Source: Gloeobacter morelensis MG652769
Lineage (GTDB): Bacteria; Cyanobacteriota; Cyanobacteriia; Gloeobacterales; Gloeobacteraceae
Length of the DNA: 64,000 nt
Direction of reading: 5' to 3'
NCBI RefSeq assembly: GCF_021018745.1
Contig: NZ_CP063845.1
Coordinates: 4,712,001 to 4,776,000 of the forward strand
How positions within the stretch are numbered: the stretch's first letter is position 1; each line of letters begins with the position of its first letter. Below, in pieces: positions 27,066 to 38,050 of this stretch. Made by a program: the position numbers and the translations under genes. Below the pieces are notes generated by a model. It was not told the origin of the DNA. It ran no database searches and was given only the letters and a program-made list of their open reading frames with translations.

Positions 27066-27716
27066 CTACTGCTTCGGCTCGTCTTGACAGGCCAGTTCCG
27101 CCTCGATGGCGGCGAGGATCCGGCGCGAGTGGGCAGGCAGTCTGGCGCGCACCGCCTGCACATCGGCCCAGGTATCGACGTCGCTATCTTCGCAAAGCAA
27201 CCCGATTGCCAGATCCAGACTCCGGCCGCGCCCAAGGGTGGCTGCGAGCAACCGCTCGGTACCCATGGGCATGGCTGTAAACAAATCCACCGGCCGGGCG
27301 AGGGCAATCAGGTAATAGCCGCCGTCGGTACAGGGTCCAATGACCACCGGCACCTGCCCCAGACGTTCAGCAGCGACACGGTAAACCTCACTATCCAGGT
27401 GGGGGCTGTCGCTGCCGATGCCCACCGCCGGGGTGCCCACCGCCTCGAAGGCATGGAGCAGGCGCTCACCCAGATCCGCCCCCTGCTGCTCCAACAGTTC
27501 AAAATCCCCCCGCCAGGGTGCGAACCAGTCTGGATCGCCCGCATAGGCGATCACCCGCCGCCACTGGGCAAGGCGGACAGCTTCGCCCAGGATATCGCTC
27601 AAAAACGCAGCGTAGAGCCGACAGGCTTGCTGAGGAGTCAAAGGCGGGCACAGACGGGTTTTAACCCGCCCTGGAACTGGGGTTTTAGCAAAGACGATCA
27701 AGGCAGGATGCTTCAC
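27066..27716 (-). CDS. TIGR04282 / DUF2064 glycosyltransferase-like protein
   Basis: 216 residues: LIVFAKTPVPGRVKTRLCPPLTPQQA at the N-terminus and VGIGSDSPHL, IGPCTDGGYYLIAL and LLCEDSDVDTWADV further on are the hallmarks of the TIGR04282 family, nucleotide-diphospho-sugar-transferase-fold proteins sometimes placed in arsenosugar biosynthesis. No arsM or ars genes are nearby, so that role is only a family association. It overlaps no neighbour; the next gene is divergent. Confidence 0.85.
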   Translation of the reverse strand: MKHPALIVFAKTPVPGRVKTRLCPPLTPQQACRLYAAFLSDILGEAVRLAQWRRVIAYAGDPDWFAPWRGDFELLEQQGADLGERLLHAFEAVGTPAVGIGSDSPHLDSEVYRVAAERLGQVPVVIGPCTDGGYYLIALARPVDLFTAMPMGTERLLAATLGRGRSLDLAIGLLCEDSDVDTWADVQAVRARLPAHSRRILAAIEAELACQDEPKQ

Positions 27717-27766
27717 AAAGGCTCTGCTAGAATTGCCGTACTTTCCGTTCGATCGTTGCGGAATCG

Positions 27767-29125
27767 ATGGTAGCTGGTTTTTTGCTCATTCTGGCCGTGC
27801 TGATTCTTGGAGGCGGAATTGCCACCGTCGGCGACCGCATCGGCTCGATGGTGGGCAAAAAACGGTTGAGTCTATTCAAGCTGCGCCCCCGGGACACCGC
27901 CACGCTGGTGACCGTCTTTACCGGGGTAATGATCGCCGGGGTTTCGCTGGCACTGGTGTTGCTGGTCTCCGATCGGGTACAGTTCGCGCTCTTTAATTAC
28001 GACCAGGTGCAGTCGCGCCTGCGCGATGCGACCCGCCAACAGGCGGCGGCCGAAAAAGAGCTGCTCGCTGTTCAAGGTCAGCGCGCCGAAGAGCGCCGTG
28101 CCCTCCAATCGGCCCTCGCCGAGCGCCGCCAGGCGGAGACGAACTTGCAGAGCATCAACCGGCAACTGACCGAGGCGCGCTCCCAGCAAGAACAAAGCGA
28201 GCGCAAGCTCGCCCAGAACCAGAAGTTGCTTGCCACCCTCGAGACCCAAAAAGCCGCCGTCCAGAAAAATGCTCAGGTGCTGCGCCAGGCGGTGCAGACG
28301 CTCAAAGGCGAGCAAAAGCGGCTGGCCACTTCTTTGCAGCGCAGCCGCAAAGACCTGGTGCAGTTGGCGCGCCAGAAAAAGAAACTGGAGCGGGAGAACG
28401 AGACGCTTTTTTATATTGCCGCCGAACTGGCCAAAAAAGTGGCGGCCTCCCAGGCGACGACCAATCGCCTGCGCAGCCGCACCGAACTGATTTTTGAAGC
28501 CGAAGAGGCGGTCGCCAAGGCGAAGGTACCGGGCGGCCGGGGTATGGCTGAGACCCAGCGCATCTTCGACGAATTTCTCAGCGAAGTCCAGAAGCAGGCC
28601 CTCAAAGCCGGCGCCCAGCCGGAACCGGAGGCGGGCTGCAAAAGTGCGGTGTGCATGAGCGCCGAAGAGGCCCGCCGCATCCTGCAGCAACTCGCCGCCC
28701 CCGGCGATCACGCCTTGCAGCTGATTTCGATCGACAACTCTCTCAAAGGCGAGCCGGTCTGGGTCTTCGGACAGGTGCGCCCCAACCAGCTGTTGTTCGA
28801 GGAAGGACGGGTAATCGCCTCGCGCCAGATCGAGCGCAGTATTCTCAACGACGAGGAAAAACTGCGCGCGACGCTGGTGGATCTCTTTAACGAGGCGAAC
28901 CGCCAGGCCCGCGACGCCGGTATCCTCACCAGCGGCCGCGACGCCAAGGTGGGCGAATTTTTGTACAGAGACCTGGAGCGGATGATCGAAGAGCTACGCT
29001 CGCAACCCGGCAACGGCGCCATCACCCTCCAGGCTGTCTCCAAGCAGGATGTTTACACGCTAGGTCCCCTCAGCCTCACACTCGTAGCGATGCAGAACGG
29101 CCGCATTCTCAGCAAGGCCGGGTAA
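27767..29125 (+). CDS. DUF3084 membrane-anchored coiled-coil protein
   Basis: 452 residues. Two N-terminal membrane segments (MVAGFLLILAVLILGGGIATVGDRIG; TVFTGVMIAGVSLALVLLVSD), a long coiled coil (about 85-230, Gln/Glu/Arg/Ala heptads), and a C-terminal globular domain. RPRDTATLVTVFTG and GDRIGSMVGKKRLSLFKLRPRDT are family signatures. DUF3084 proteins are widespread in cyanobacteria with unknown function. A RuvC-like gene starts three bases after the stop, suggesting translational coupling. Confidence 0.9.
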   Translation: MVAGFLLILAVLILGGGIATVGDRIGSMVGKKRLSLFKLRPRDTATLVTVFTGVMIAGVSLALVLLVSDRVQFALFNYDQVQSRLRDATRQQAAAEKELLAVQGQRAEERRALQSALAERRQAETNLQSINRQLTEARSQQEQSERKLAQNQKLLATLETQKAAVQKNAQVLRQAVQTLKGEQKRLATSLQRSRKDLVQLARQKKKLERENETLFYIAAELAKKVAASQATTNRLRSRTELIFEAEEAVAKAKVPGGRGMAETQRIFDEFLSEVQKQALKAGAQPEPEAGCKSAVCMSAEEARRILQQLAAPGDHALQLISIDNSLKGEPVWVFGQVRPNQLLFEEGRVIASRQIERSILNDEEKLRATLVDLFNEANRQARDAGILTSGRDAKVGEFLYRDLERMIEELRSQPGNGAITLQAVSKQDVYTLGPLSLTLVAMQNGRILSKAG

Positions 29126-29128
29126 GCG

Positions 29129-29539
29129 ATGATCCTGGGTATCGATCCCGGTCGCTCCAAGTGCGGTCTGGCGCTGGTGGGCCTCGACCGCAAGCTCTAC
29201 TTTCGCTCGGTCGTAGCGAGCGACCAACTCCTCCAGCAAGTGGAGCGGTTGCTGGAGGAGTTTTCGGTGGCCGCCCTGGTGATCGGCGATCAGACGACAT
29301 CCGAGTACTGGCAGGCCCAACTGCGCGCCGCCTTTCCCGAGGTGCGCCTGGTGGCGGTACCCGAGCGCCGCTCCAGCGAGCAGGCCCGCAGCCGCTACTG
29401 GCAGTTCAACCCGCCGCGGGGGCTCAACCGTCTGTTGCCCCAAGATTTTCGGGTGCCCCCGGAAGCCTACGACGACGTGGTAGCTCTCATTTTGGTGGAG
29501 CGCTACCTGGCGGGGCTGGTCGACGTCGACCGGCGCTAA
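29129..29539 (+). CDS. RNase H-fold RuvC/YqgF-like protein
   Basis: 136 residues beginning MILGIDPGRSKCGLALV, with the catalytic Asp of the RNase H-like fold, followed by VAALVIGDQTTSEYW (second acidic region) and AYDDVVALILVERYL (third). The layout resembles the Holliday-junction resolvase YqgF/RuvX and RuvC groups; this short form is typical of cyanobacteria. Immediately follows the DUF3084 gene. Confidence 0.8.
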   Translation: MILGIDPGRSKCGLALVGLDRKLYFRSVVASDQLLQQVERLLEEFSVAALVIGDQTTSEYWQAQLRAAFPEVRLVAVPERRSSEQARSRYWQFNPPRGLNRLLPQDFRVPPEAYDDVVALILVERYLAGLVDVDRR

Positions 29540-29592
29540 TCAACCCTCGAAAGTCTAGTTAAAATTGATGAAGTCGTGACGAGCCACTCAAG

Positions 29593-30489
29593 ATGACTGT
29601 TACATACCCGCGGAAGTTCCGTGACCAGTTCGGGGCCCGCGAAATCCTCGCCATTGTCGTCCGGGACCGCGAAATTCAAAACCTGACGCTCAACCGCTAC
29701 CGTTACTCCGAGCAGCGCGCCTGCAAGGATCTTACCGAGGTGATCGAGCGCCTCGACGGGCAGCAGCGCGAGCTTATCCGCGACCTCTCGCGCCATATCC
29801 ACGACGAAGCCCGCCACGCCAACTGGCTGACCGAGCTGCTCTACGACTTGGGGGCAGAACTCAACGTGCCGCCGGGGCTTTCGTATATCGACGAATTCGA
29901 GCGCCTTGTCCACGACACCGGCGGCAAGCCCGGCAAAGAGATCGACCTCGATTTCTATCTCATCGAGAGCCTCGCTGCCATCAACGTTACCGAGAAGCGC
30001 GGCTGCCTCTATTTTTCCGCCCACATCCACGCGCTCAAGAACGCGCCCCAGACCCCTGAGAACCTCCAGATCCGCGAGTGCATCGAGCGAATTTTGCCGG
30101 AGGAGGCGGGGCACGTGCGCTGGGGCAACCGCTGGCTCGCCCAGATGGCCCGCACCTCGCCCCAGAACGCCGAGCGGGTCGAAGCGGCCAAGCGCCGCTA
30201 TACGGCCATCGAGCAGGCGGCCTTCGAGACGAGCATGGATGTCACCCTCGGCGCCGAGTTGCGCCGCGCCCAGTGGCTGCTTGAAATCTCCGAGACGCTG
30301 CCGGTGTGGGAGCGGCCGGGATATCTGCTGGAGCACCTGCCGCGCATTTTGCCCGAGACCCAGATGCACCGGCTGAGCCTCGTTCAGATCGCCTTCCAGC
30401 GCGACCCGGTGCAGTTCATGCAGCAGTTTTTGCCTGCCTTTTTGGGCCTGAACCGTACTGCCAAAGCGGCCGAGCCGGAGGCGGCCTGA
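29593..30489 (+). CDS. ferritin-like diiron protein
   Basis: 298 residues with a four-helix ferritin-like core. Candidate iron ligands: Glu40, Glu72 and His75 (DEARH), Glu134, Glu171 and His174 (EEAGH), i.e. the Glu/ExxH/Glu/ExxH pattern. A short Gly/Pro loop separates the helix pairs, and a helical C-terminal extension of about 100 residues follows. Similar cyanobacterial proteins are annotated only as ferritin-like; oxidase or hydroxylase activity is possible but not shown. Confidence 0.8.
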   Translation: MTVTYPRKFRDQFGAREILAIVVRDREIQNLTLNRYRYSEQRACKDLTEVIERLDGQQRELIRDLSRHIHDEARHANWLTELLYDLGAELNVPPGLSYIDEFERLVHDTGGKPGKEIDLDFYLIESLAAINVTEKRGCLYFSAHIHALKNAPQTPENLQIRECIERILPEEAGHVRWGNRWLAQMARTSPQNAERVEAAKRRYTAIEQAAFETSMDVTLGAELRRAQWLLEISETLPVWERPGYLLEHLPRILPETQMHRLSLVQIAFQRDPVQFMQQFLPAFLGLNRTAKAAEPEAA

Positions 30490-30583
30490 ATTTGTGCTCC
30501 GCACTTGCCAACGCTCCCGGGTGGGTTGTCCTGCCCGGGGCGAAGGCGTAGGATCCAGGCGTTCTTCCTGCGACGAAATTGCC

Positions 30584-31096
30584 ATGGGACTATTCGATCA
30601 CATCCTTGCGGCCATCACCAACCCCGAGCAGCAGGCGAGCCAGGGCCAGGTGGCCTCGGTACTGGGCACCCTCCAACGCCAGGGCCAGGCCCACGGCACC
30701 GACAGCCAGGCGCTCGCCCAGTTGCTCTCGGTGGTGGGCCAGCAGGTGCGCGGCGCGCTGCAGCAACAGCGCGCCGACGCTGGGCCGCAGCAGGCCCAGA
30801 CGACCGTGCAGCGCTACAGCGGCACCGAAGCGAACCCCCAGGCCGTCCAGGCCCTCTTTGGAGCGCGCCAGCCGCAGGTGGTCCAGGAGGCCGCCAACCG
30901 CACCGGCATCGACGCCTCTACCATCCAGGCGCTTTTGCCCATCGTCATTCCATTGATTCTGCAGCTGTTGCAGGGCGGCACCAACAGTCGTAATCCCCAG
31001 CAGGGCAATCCCCTGCTGGGTACGTTCCTGGACACCGACAACGACGGCGACGTGGATCTAGGCGACATGGTACGCATGGCGGGCCGATTACTCTAG
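30584..31096 (+). CDS. DUF937 protein with C-terminal EF-hand-like loop
   Basis: 170 residues beginning MGLFDHILAAITNPEQQ. The YidB/DUF937 domain (LLSVVGQQVRGALQQQ, IDASTIQALLPIVIPLILQLL) is followed by a short C-terminal calcium-type loop DTDNDGDVDLGD. The ATG at 30584 is chosen as it begins the conserved domain. The combination with a single EF-hand-like motif appears in bacterial DUF937 proteins; function unknown. Confidence 0.8.
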   Translation: MGLFDHILAAITNPEQQASQGQVASVLGTLQRQGQAHGTDSQALAQLLSVVGQQVRGALQQQRADAGPQQAQTTVQRYSGTEANPQAVQALFGARQPQVVQEAANRTGIDASTIQALLPIVIPLILQLLQGGTNSRNPQQGNPLLGTFLDTDNDGDVDLGDMVRMAGRLL

Positions 31097-31332
31097 GTTT
31101 CCCGACCCTCGAAGCGACCGAAACTGCCTGGCTGCAACCCCACGCAAGCAAGCAAGACCCGGCGGGCTGGGCGTCGGTCATCGCCAGCGCCTGGCGCTCG
31201 CACCTGGGGTGTCTTTCGTTGACGGTCTGTAGCGGAGGTGGTTATTATGCCTGTCACCATTTTCGACACCGGTACCCATGTGATCTGGAGACCTTGCAAG
31301 CTTGGTGGCCAAGGTCGATCTCTTGTGATGCC

Positions 31333-31629
31333 TAATTACCTGAAAGTCATATCAGAGAGACTTCTTTGGACGAAGCAAAACTCCAAGAAGCGAATCTGGC
31401 AGGAGCGGACCTGCGAGAGGCGACAAGCAATAGGCGGTGGGGGTGGGTGGGTCTGGACGACCTAGAAGCCAATGGAGGAGAGCGTGTTTTGGCAAAGCGT
31501 GTGCGAGTGGTAGGGCCGCCGCAGCGGTGGGAGTTTAGCCCGGTGCAGCCGCAGCGTGGAGGACTTGCGCGAGCGTTATGCCCGCGGTGAGCGCACTCTG
31601 GTGGATCTCTCCACGGATGCGATAGGACA
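31333..31629 (+). pseudogene. decayed pentapeptide-repeat gene fragments
   Basis: The 545-base gap after DUF937 holds coding remnants rather than a gene. One frame reads ETSLDEAKLQEANLAGADLREATS at about 31357-31428, clear A(D/N)LXX pentapeptide repeats that end abruptly. About 130 bases on, another stretch reads EDLRERYARGERTLVDLS, the usual N-terminal opening of cyanobacterial pentapeptide proteins. Stop codons and frame changes lie between. No intact frame joins them. Confidence 0.5.
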
Positions 31630-31641
31630 CCTGGAAATCGC

Positions 31642-33992
<2,351 letters not shown>

Positions 33993-34119
33993 TCCGGCGG
34001 CGTCCAGATTGGCTCCGATTGCGTTGATAAAAAATCACCGATCGCCGTGGGTTCCCCTCAAGATAAATAGCACACAAAGACGAATGGGTGTTTGACAATA
34101 AACGAACGCGATAAACATT

Positions 34120-35757
34120 CTAAAGGGGGGGGTGGACGAGCACGGCGTGGGGAATGATCCGGCTGGGGATACTGGGAGCGGTGTGGCCGGTGACCAGCAC
34201 CTTGCCCTGGTGGACCAGCGACGTTGAAAAGCCCGAGTCGAGCAGCACCGCCTCGCGCAGGCCCGCCTCTTCGAGGGCGCGGGCCAGTTGGGTGGCATTG
34301 ACGTTGGTGAGGGTGGCACCCACCCTCGGCAGACCGGCCTTGTCGATGCCCATGAATGTGCGGCGGCGAAATTCGGAATGGTTGGAAAGCCGGAATTGCT
34401 CGATTTGCTCGGTGGTGAGGGCCTGTCCGTTGTTGACCAGCCAGACCCCCGCGACAAACAGGTCGGACAGGTCGCTTAAGTAGGCGCGCGCCTCCGCTTC
34501 GGTGTCAAAGGTCTCGGGGCTGTAGGGCACGAAGCGCAGGCCCGTCGCGCTGATCAGCACCACCGGTCGGCCCCGCAAGGACTTGTCGAATTCGGGGGCA
34601 CCGGGCACAAAGCGCCCCTCGTTCTGGGACAGATACGGCCCGACCATGTCGGAATTGGTCGCCCGCAGCCCCGCGAAGGCGAAAAAGCCGCCGTTGATAC
34701 CGCCCACCGCCTGCTCGCGCTCGATAAAATCACCCACCGGGGAGCGGTTGCCCTCGGAGTGGCGGGTAGTGTAATTGCCCCCAGAAAGCCACACCAGCCG
34801 CACCCGCCGGTGGGTTTGCTCGTGCAGGGTCACCGGGGCTTCCATGTTGACGCGGGTATCGGCCACCGCCCCGACGTTGGCCAGCGCCAGCGGCAGGCGC
34901 GAATCGATGAACCGCTGCAAAGCGAGCAAGCTGCCGGATTGGCCCGCGTAGCCCAGATCCATCGTGAAGGAAAGCCGGTAGCCCGCCTGGATGGCGGCCT
35001 GGCGCACCCGCTCGTCCTGGTTGCCCACCGGGTAGGCCAGGTAATGGACGGGGTGGCCCAGCTTTTGTTCGAGAATCCGCTTCGATTCGACCAGTTCGCG
35101 CTCCAGAGCGGCGGCGTCGAGGGTGCGCAGATCCGCCGGATGGGTGATCGTATGCGACTGGATCGAGACCAGCCCTTCGGAGTCGATTTGTTTGATTTGA
35201 TCCCAGTCCATGTGCGGCTTGCCCGTCAGCACGCCGACGTAGGCGGTGTGCACAAAGAACACCGCCGGGTAGTTGAATTCTTTGAGCAACGGGTAGGCGT
35301 TTTCGAGGTGGCCCAGATAGCCGTCGTCGAAGGTGAGCAAGATTGGCTTGGCCGGCAGGGGAGCGCCGTTTTTGAGGTGCTCGTGGAACTGGTCGATGGT
35401 GATGGGCGTGGCCCCGGCCGCGCGGATGGCCTCCAGTTGGGCTCGAAACTCTTCTACCGTCGTGTCGAACCAGACGTCTTTGCGCCGCACGATGTCGTGG
35501 AACATGATGGCCGGCACCCGCGCGAGGCGGGCGGCACGGGCAATATCCTCCGGTCCGCTTGGGGAGCTCGGTACTTCAGGGGCTCCCACAGCAGCAGGCA
35601 ACGGATTGGCCACGCTTATCTGGGGCGGGGGAGCCGAACGGGGCAACAAAAAGACGGTGGCGATTCCGGCTGCCGCTCCGACAGCTGCTCCGATCGCAAG
35701 CAGACGCCTGAGGTTTCGACTGGGCCTGGGAGCAGACTTGGCTTGGGCGCGTTGCAA
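34120..35757 (-). CDS. polysaccharide deacetylase fused to phosphodiester glycosidase
   Basis: 545 residues. An N-terminal membrane anchor (LLAIGAAVGAAAGIATVFLL) is followed by a Pro/Ala linker and a NodB-type deacetylase domain (PILLTFDDGYLGHLENAYPLLKEF with the catalytic Asp, and SHTITHPADL as metal motif). The C-terminal 220 residues match the NAGPA/phosphodiester glycosidase domain (GGINGGFFAF, VLLDSGFSTSLV, PHAVLVH). The combination suggests trimming of acetylated and phosphodiester-linked surface glycans in the periplasm. Anchored, so it acts at the envelope. Confidence 0.85.
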   Translation of the reverse strand: MQRAQAKSAPRPSRNLRRLLAIGAAVGAAAGIATVFLLPRSAPPPQISVANPLPAAVGAPEVPSSPSGPEDIARAARLARVPAIMFHDIVRRKDVWFDTTVEEFRAQLEAIRAAGATPITIDQFHEHLKNGAPLPAKPILLTFDDGYLGHLENAYPLLKEFNYPAVFFVHTAYVGVLTGKPHMDWDQIKQIDSEGLVSIQSHTITHPADLRTLDAAALERELVESKRILEQKLGHPVHYLAYPVGNQDERVRQAAIQAGYRLSFTMDLGYAGQSGSLLALQRFIDSRLPLALANVGAVADTRVNMEAPVTLHEQTHRRVRLVWLSGGNYTTRHSEGNRSPVGDFIEREQAVGGINGGFFAFAGLRATNSDMVGPYLSQNEGRFVPGAPEFDKSLRGRPVVLISATGLRFVPYSPETFDTEAEARAYLSDLSDLFVAGVWLVNNGQALTTEQIEQFRLSNHSEFRRRTFMGIDKAGLPRVGATLTNVNATQLARALEEAGLREAVLLDSGFSTSLVHQGKVLVTGHTAPSIPSRIIPHAVLVHPPL

Positions 35758-35866
35758 GGCGGTATCCTCTCCAAAACCACCCTCAACAATAACAGCCCCA
35801 CCCGCCGCCTTTTAAGCCTGCACCGACGGGCTTCACAATGGAGAGAAAAGCCGAAGGGGGCGGGCG

Positions 35867-36172
35867 ATGAGCGAGCTACGCGAACAGTTGCAGCAGATGG
35901 TAGACGAAGCCCAATGGCCCGATCTGACCATCCACGCCCTCAACGGGCGGGTGATCATAGTCTCGCGCGCGCTGGAGCTGGTAGAAGTGGGCGAGGCGCT
36001 GGTGGGGGACGACACGGCCCGTTTCACGGTGTGGTTGGAGCGGGGGATGCTCTACAAACCCACCGAAGCGGAAATCCACGAGCGCAACCGCACCGCTCAC
36101 CGCTACGAAGCGCTTATCGTGCGTCCTTTTGTGCTGGTGCACGATCACGGCCTCGAATCGGCCGTCCCGTAG
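35867..36172 (+). CDS. DUF2288 protein
   Basis: 101 residues: MSELREQLQQMVDEAQWPDLTIHALNGRVIIVSRALELVEVGEALVGDDTARFTVWLERGMLYKPTEAEIHE, matching DUF2288, a family of small proteins in cyanobacteria and proteobacteria. No function known. It converges on the GT2 gene with a 28-base overlap at the 3' ends, an unusual packing. Confidence 0.85.
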   Translation: MSELREQLQQMVDEAQWPDLTIHALNGRVIIVSRALELVEVGEALVGDDTARFTVWLERGMLYKPTEAEIHERNRTAHRYEALIVRPFVLVHDHGLESAVP

Positions 36173-37425
36173 TCGCCCTGGTGGGCGGTCTTGACCCAGA
36201 CGAGTTTTTTGGGTTCAAGCGCCATGCGGGCCAGCTTCACCAGGACGACTGGAAACCAGTGCAAAAAGTAGATCGTGCCCGCCAGCGTTTCGATCACCGC
36301 TCTACCTGCCGCCACTCCCCGCTCGCGCTGGCCGAAGTAAAATCCGCAGACCGTAAACACGGTCGCCACCAGGACCAGGGGTGCGAGCAGCGGTGCTGCG
36401 CCGCGCCGGAGCGCAAAAAGCAAATCAACTACCGTCGCCACCGGCATCAGGTACTGGATCGTGAAAAAGATCAGCTGATCGAGGGTTTTGGTCGTGCCCA
36501 TCGCCCTTGCCAATAGCCGCGGGGCGTAGTCGAGGTAGCGCTGGAAGCCACCCTCGGCCCAGCGGGAGCGCTGCCGCCAGAGCGCCGACCAGGTGGTCAC
36601 ACCTTCTTCGTCGACGCACGGGTCGCCGACAAAGGCGATTTGCCAGCCGCCCAGGTGTAGCCGCAAGGTGAGATCGAGATCGTCGGTGACGGTCGCTTCG
36701 TTCCAGCCGCCTACCGCTTCCAGGGCGGCGGCGCGGACAAGCTGGCCGTTGCCGCGCAATTCGGCGGTGCCGCCGATGGCGGCGCGCTGCTGCTGGTAAA
36801 AGGCATCGAGCAGCATCTCCGCCGACTGGCCGCGGGTCCAGTAGTTGAAATTGGCATTGTGGACGCGCTTGCGCACCTGCAAGGCCCCGACGCTTGAGAC
36901 GGCGAACAGCGGCACCGTGCGGCTCAAAAAATCCGGCTCGACCCGGGCGTCGGCGTCGAAGACCACCAGAATGTCGCCGGTGGCGCGCGCGCGCAATTCG
37001 TTGAGCACCGCGGATTTGCCGGGTCGGCTCCGATCAGGGATGCGCCGCACCAGATGCAAAGCCTGCCAGCCCCGGCCCGCTTCAAAGAGGCGCTGGTAAG
37101 TGCGGTCGGTGCTGCCGTCGTCAGCAATCCAGACTTCAAAGTCAGGGTAATCGAGCCTGCGCAGCATCGCCACCAGTTGGGCGGCGACCGCCTGCTCGTT
37201 TTTGGCTGCCACCAGCACCGAGACGCGCGGCCGGTAGGCAGGATCGCTTTTGGGGCGCGGGGTGAGGGCAAACAGCACCCGCGCGGCGTACAGACCCACC
37301 AGCCCTGCTGCAAGCCATACCACCCATGCGCCGCCTGGACTCAGATGCACCGCGAGCACAAACAGTACCAGTGCAACCCAGACCAGCGCAGTTTGAACCT
37401 GCCGTGTGCGGGGGTTTTCAGGCAC
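36145..37425 (-). CDS. membrane GT2 glycosyltransferase
   Basis: 426 residues. Two N-terminal membrane segments, then a GT-A domain: RVSVLVAAKNEQAVAAQLVAML, VWIADDGSTDRTYQ, VVFDADARVEPDFL (DxD), TDDLDLTLRLHLGG and QRSRWAEGG (processive Q-R-R-W motif). Three further membrane helices close the protein. Typical of synthases of polysaccharide or of N-acetylglucosamine-type chains; the nearby deacetylase/glycosidase would fit a cell-surface glycan pathway, but that link is inferred from position only. Confidence 0.88.
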   Translation of the reverse strand: MPENPRTRQVQTALVWVALVLFVLAVHLSPGGAWVVWLAAGLVGLYAARVLFALTPRPKSDPAYRPRVSVLVAAKNEQAVAAQLVAMLRRLDYPDFEVWIADDGSTDRTYQRLFEAGRGWQALHLVRRIPDRSRPGKSAVLNELRARATGDILVVFDADARVEPDFLSRTVPLFAVSSVGALQVRKRVHNANFNYWTRGQSAEMLLDAFYQQQRAAIGGTAELRGNGQLVRAAALEAVGGWNEATVTDDLDLTLRLHLGGWQIAFVGDPCVDEEGVTTWSALWRQRSRWAEGGFQRYLDYAPRLLARAMGTTKTLDQLIFFTIQYLMPVATVVDLLFALRRGAAPLLAPLVLVATVFTVCGFYFGQRERGVAAGRAVIETLAGTIYFLHWFPVVLVKLARMALEPKKLVWVKTAHQGDYGTADSRP

Positions 37426-37430
37426 GGCCC

Positions 37431-37934
37431 TCAGTCAAATAGACGAAAGTACGGGTATTTGAGGGGCGGACCCGGTTCTTTGACCAGTTCAAAATTGATC
37501 ACCGACCAGCGGCCGTCTTTGTCCTCGGCACCGCTAAATTCGACCGGCAGGCCGTAGAGGCGGTGGCGGGCGTCCTCGCTGCGGCCGAAGGTGGTGCGCT
37601 CCAAAAACGTGCTGATAAGTTCGCGGTAGCGCTCGGCCACCACCACGCGCGTGGCCCGATAACCCTGGGTGTGCAGACGATCGAGTTCTTCGTGAATTTC
37701 GAAGCGGATGCCGTCGGGGTGGGTGTGCTGGCGGTACCAATTGTCTTCCCACAGGCGCCAGCGCCGCCCGGACTGCAGATGCACCAGCGTCTCGGTCTCG
37801 GGGTCAGCCTCAAAAGCCCCGTGGCGCTGACACAGATAAGTGTCCGTCAGCGTCAGCGCCGCGACCCACTGCCTGCAGTGGGGACAGCGGATCTCAGGGC
37901 CGAAGATGGGGTTGTAATTGACTGGCTGATACAT
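37431..37934 (-). CDS. TIGR02652 family protein, zinc ribbon
   Basis: 167 residues with the cyanobacterial TIGR02652 pattern: NPIFGPEIRCPHCRQ, LTDTYLCQRHGAFEADPETETLVHLQSGRRWRLWE, WYRQHTHPDGIRFEIHEELDRL and GYRATRVVVAERY. CPHC and CQRH form a plausible zinc site. Function unknown; family is limited to cyanobacteria. Stop lies a few bases from the GT2 start. Confidence 0.9.
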   Translation of the reverse strand: MYQPVNYNPIFGPEIRCPHCRQWVAALTLTDTYLCQRHGAFEADPETETLVHLQSGRRWRLWEDNWYRQHTHPDGIRFEIHEELDRLHTQGYRATRVVVAERYRELISTFLERTTFGRSEDARHRLYGLPVEFSGAEDKDGRWSVINFELVKEPGPPLKYPYFRLFD

Positions 37935-38050
37935 CGCCGTTCCCCGGATTTGACCTTTATTATATCTGCCCTGCCTCAGGCCGGATTCTAAAACTGGCAG
38001 AGCCGCCAGACGGGCTACTATGCTGGTTCAGGCGGTTTGGAAAAGCAGCG

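Noticed and set aside
31238-31465. 75-codon frame in the gap after DUF937
   Set aside because: Sequence is unlike known proteins and overlaps pentapeptide remnants in another frame.
34759-36516. Long plus-strand frame opposite the deacetylase and GT2 genes
   Set aside because: It runs through the antisense of two well-supported genes and the DUF2288 gene, with no known domain.
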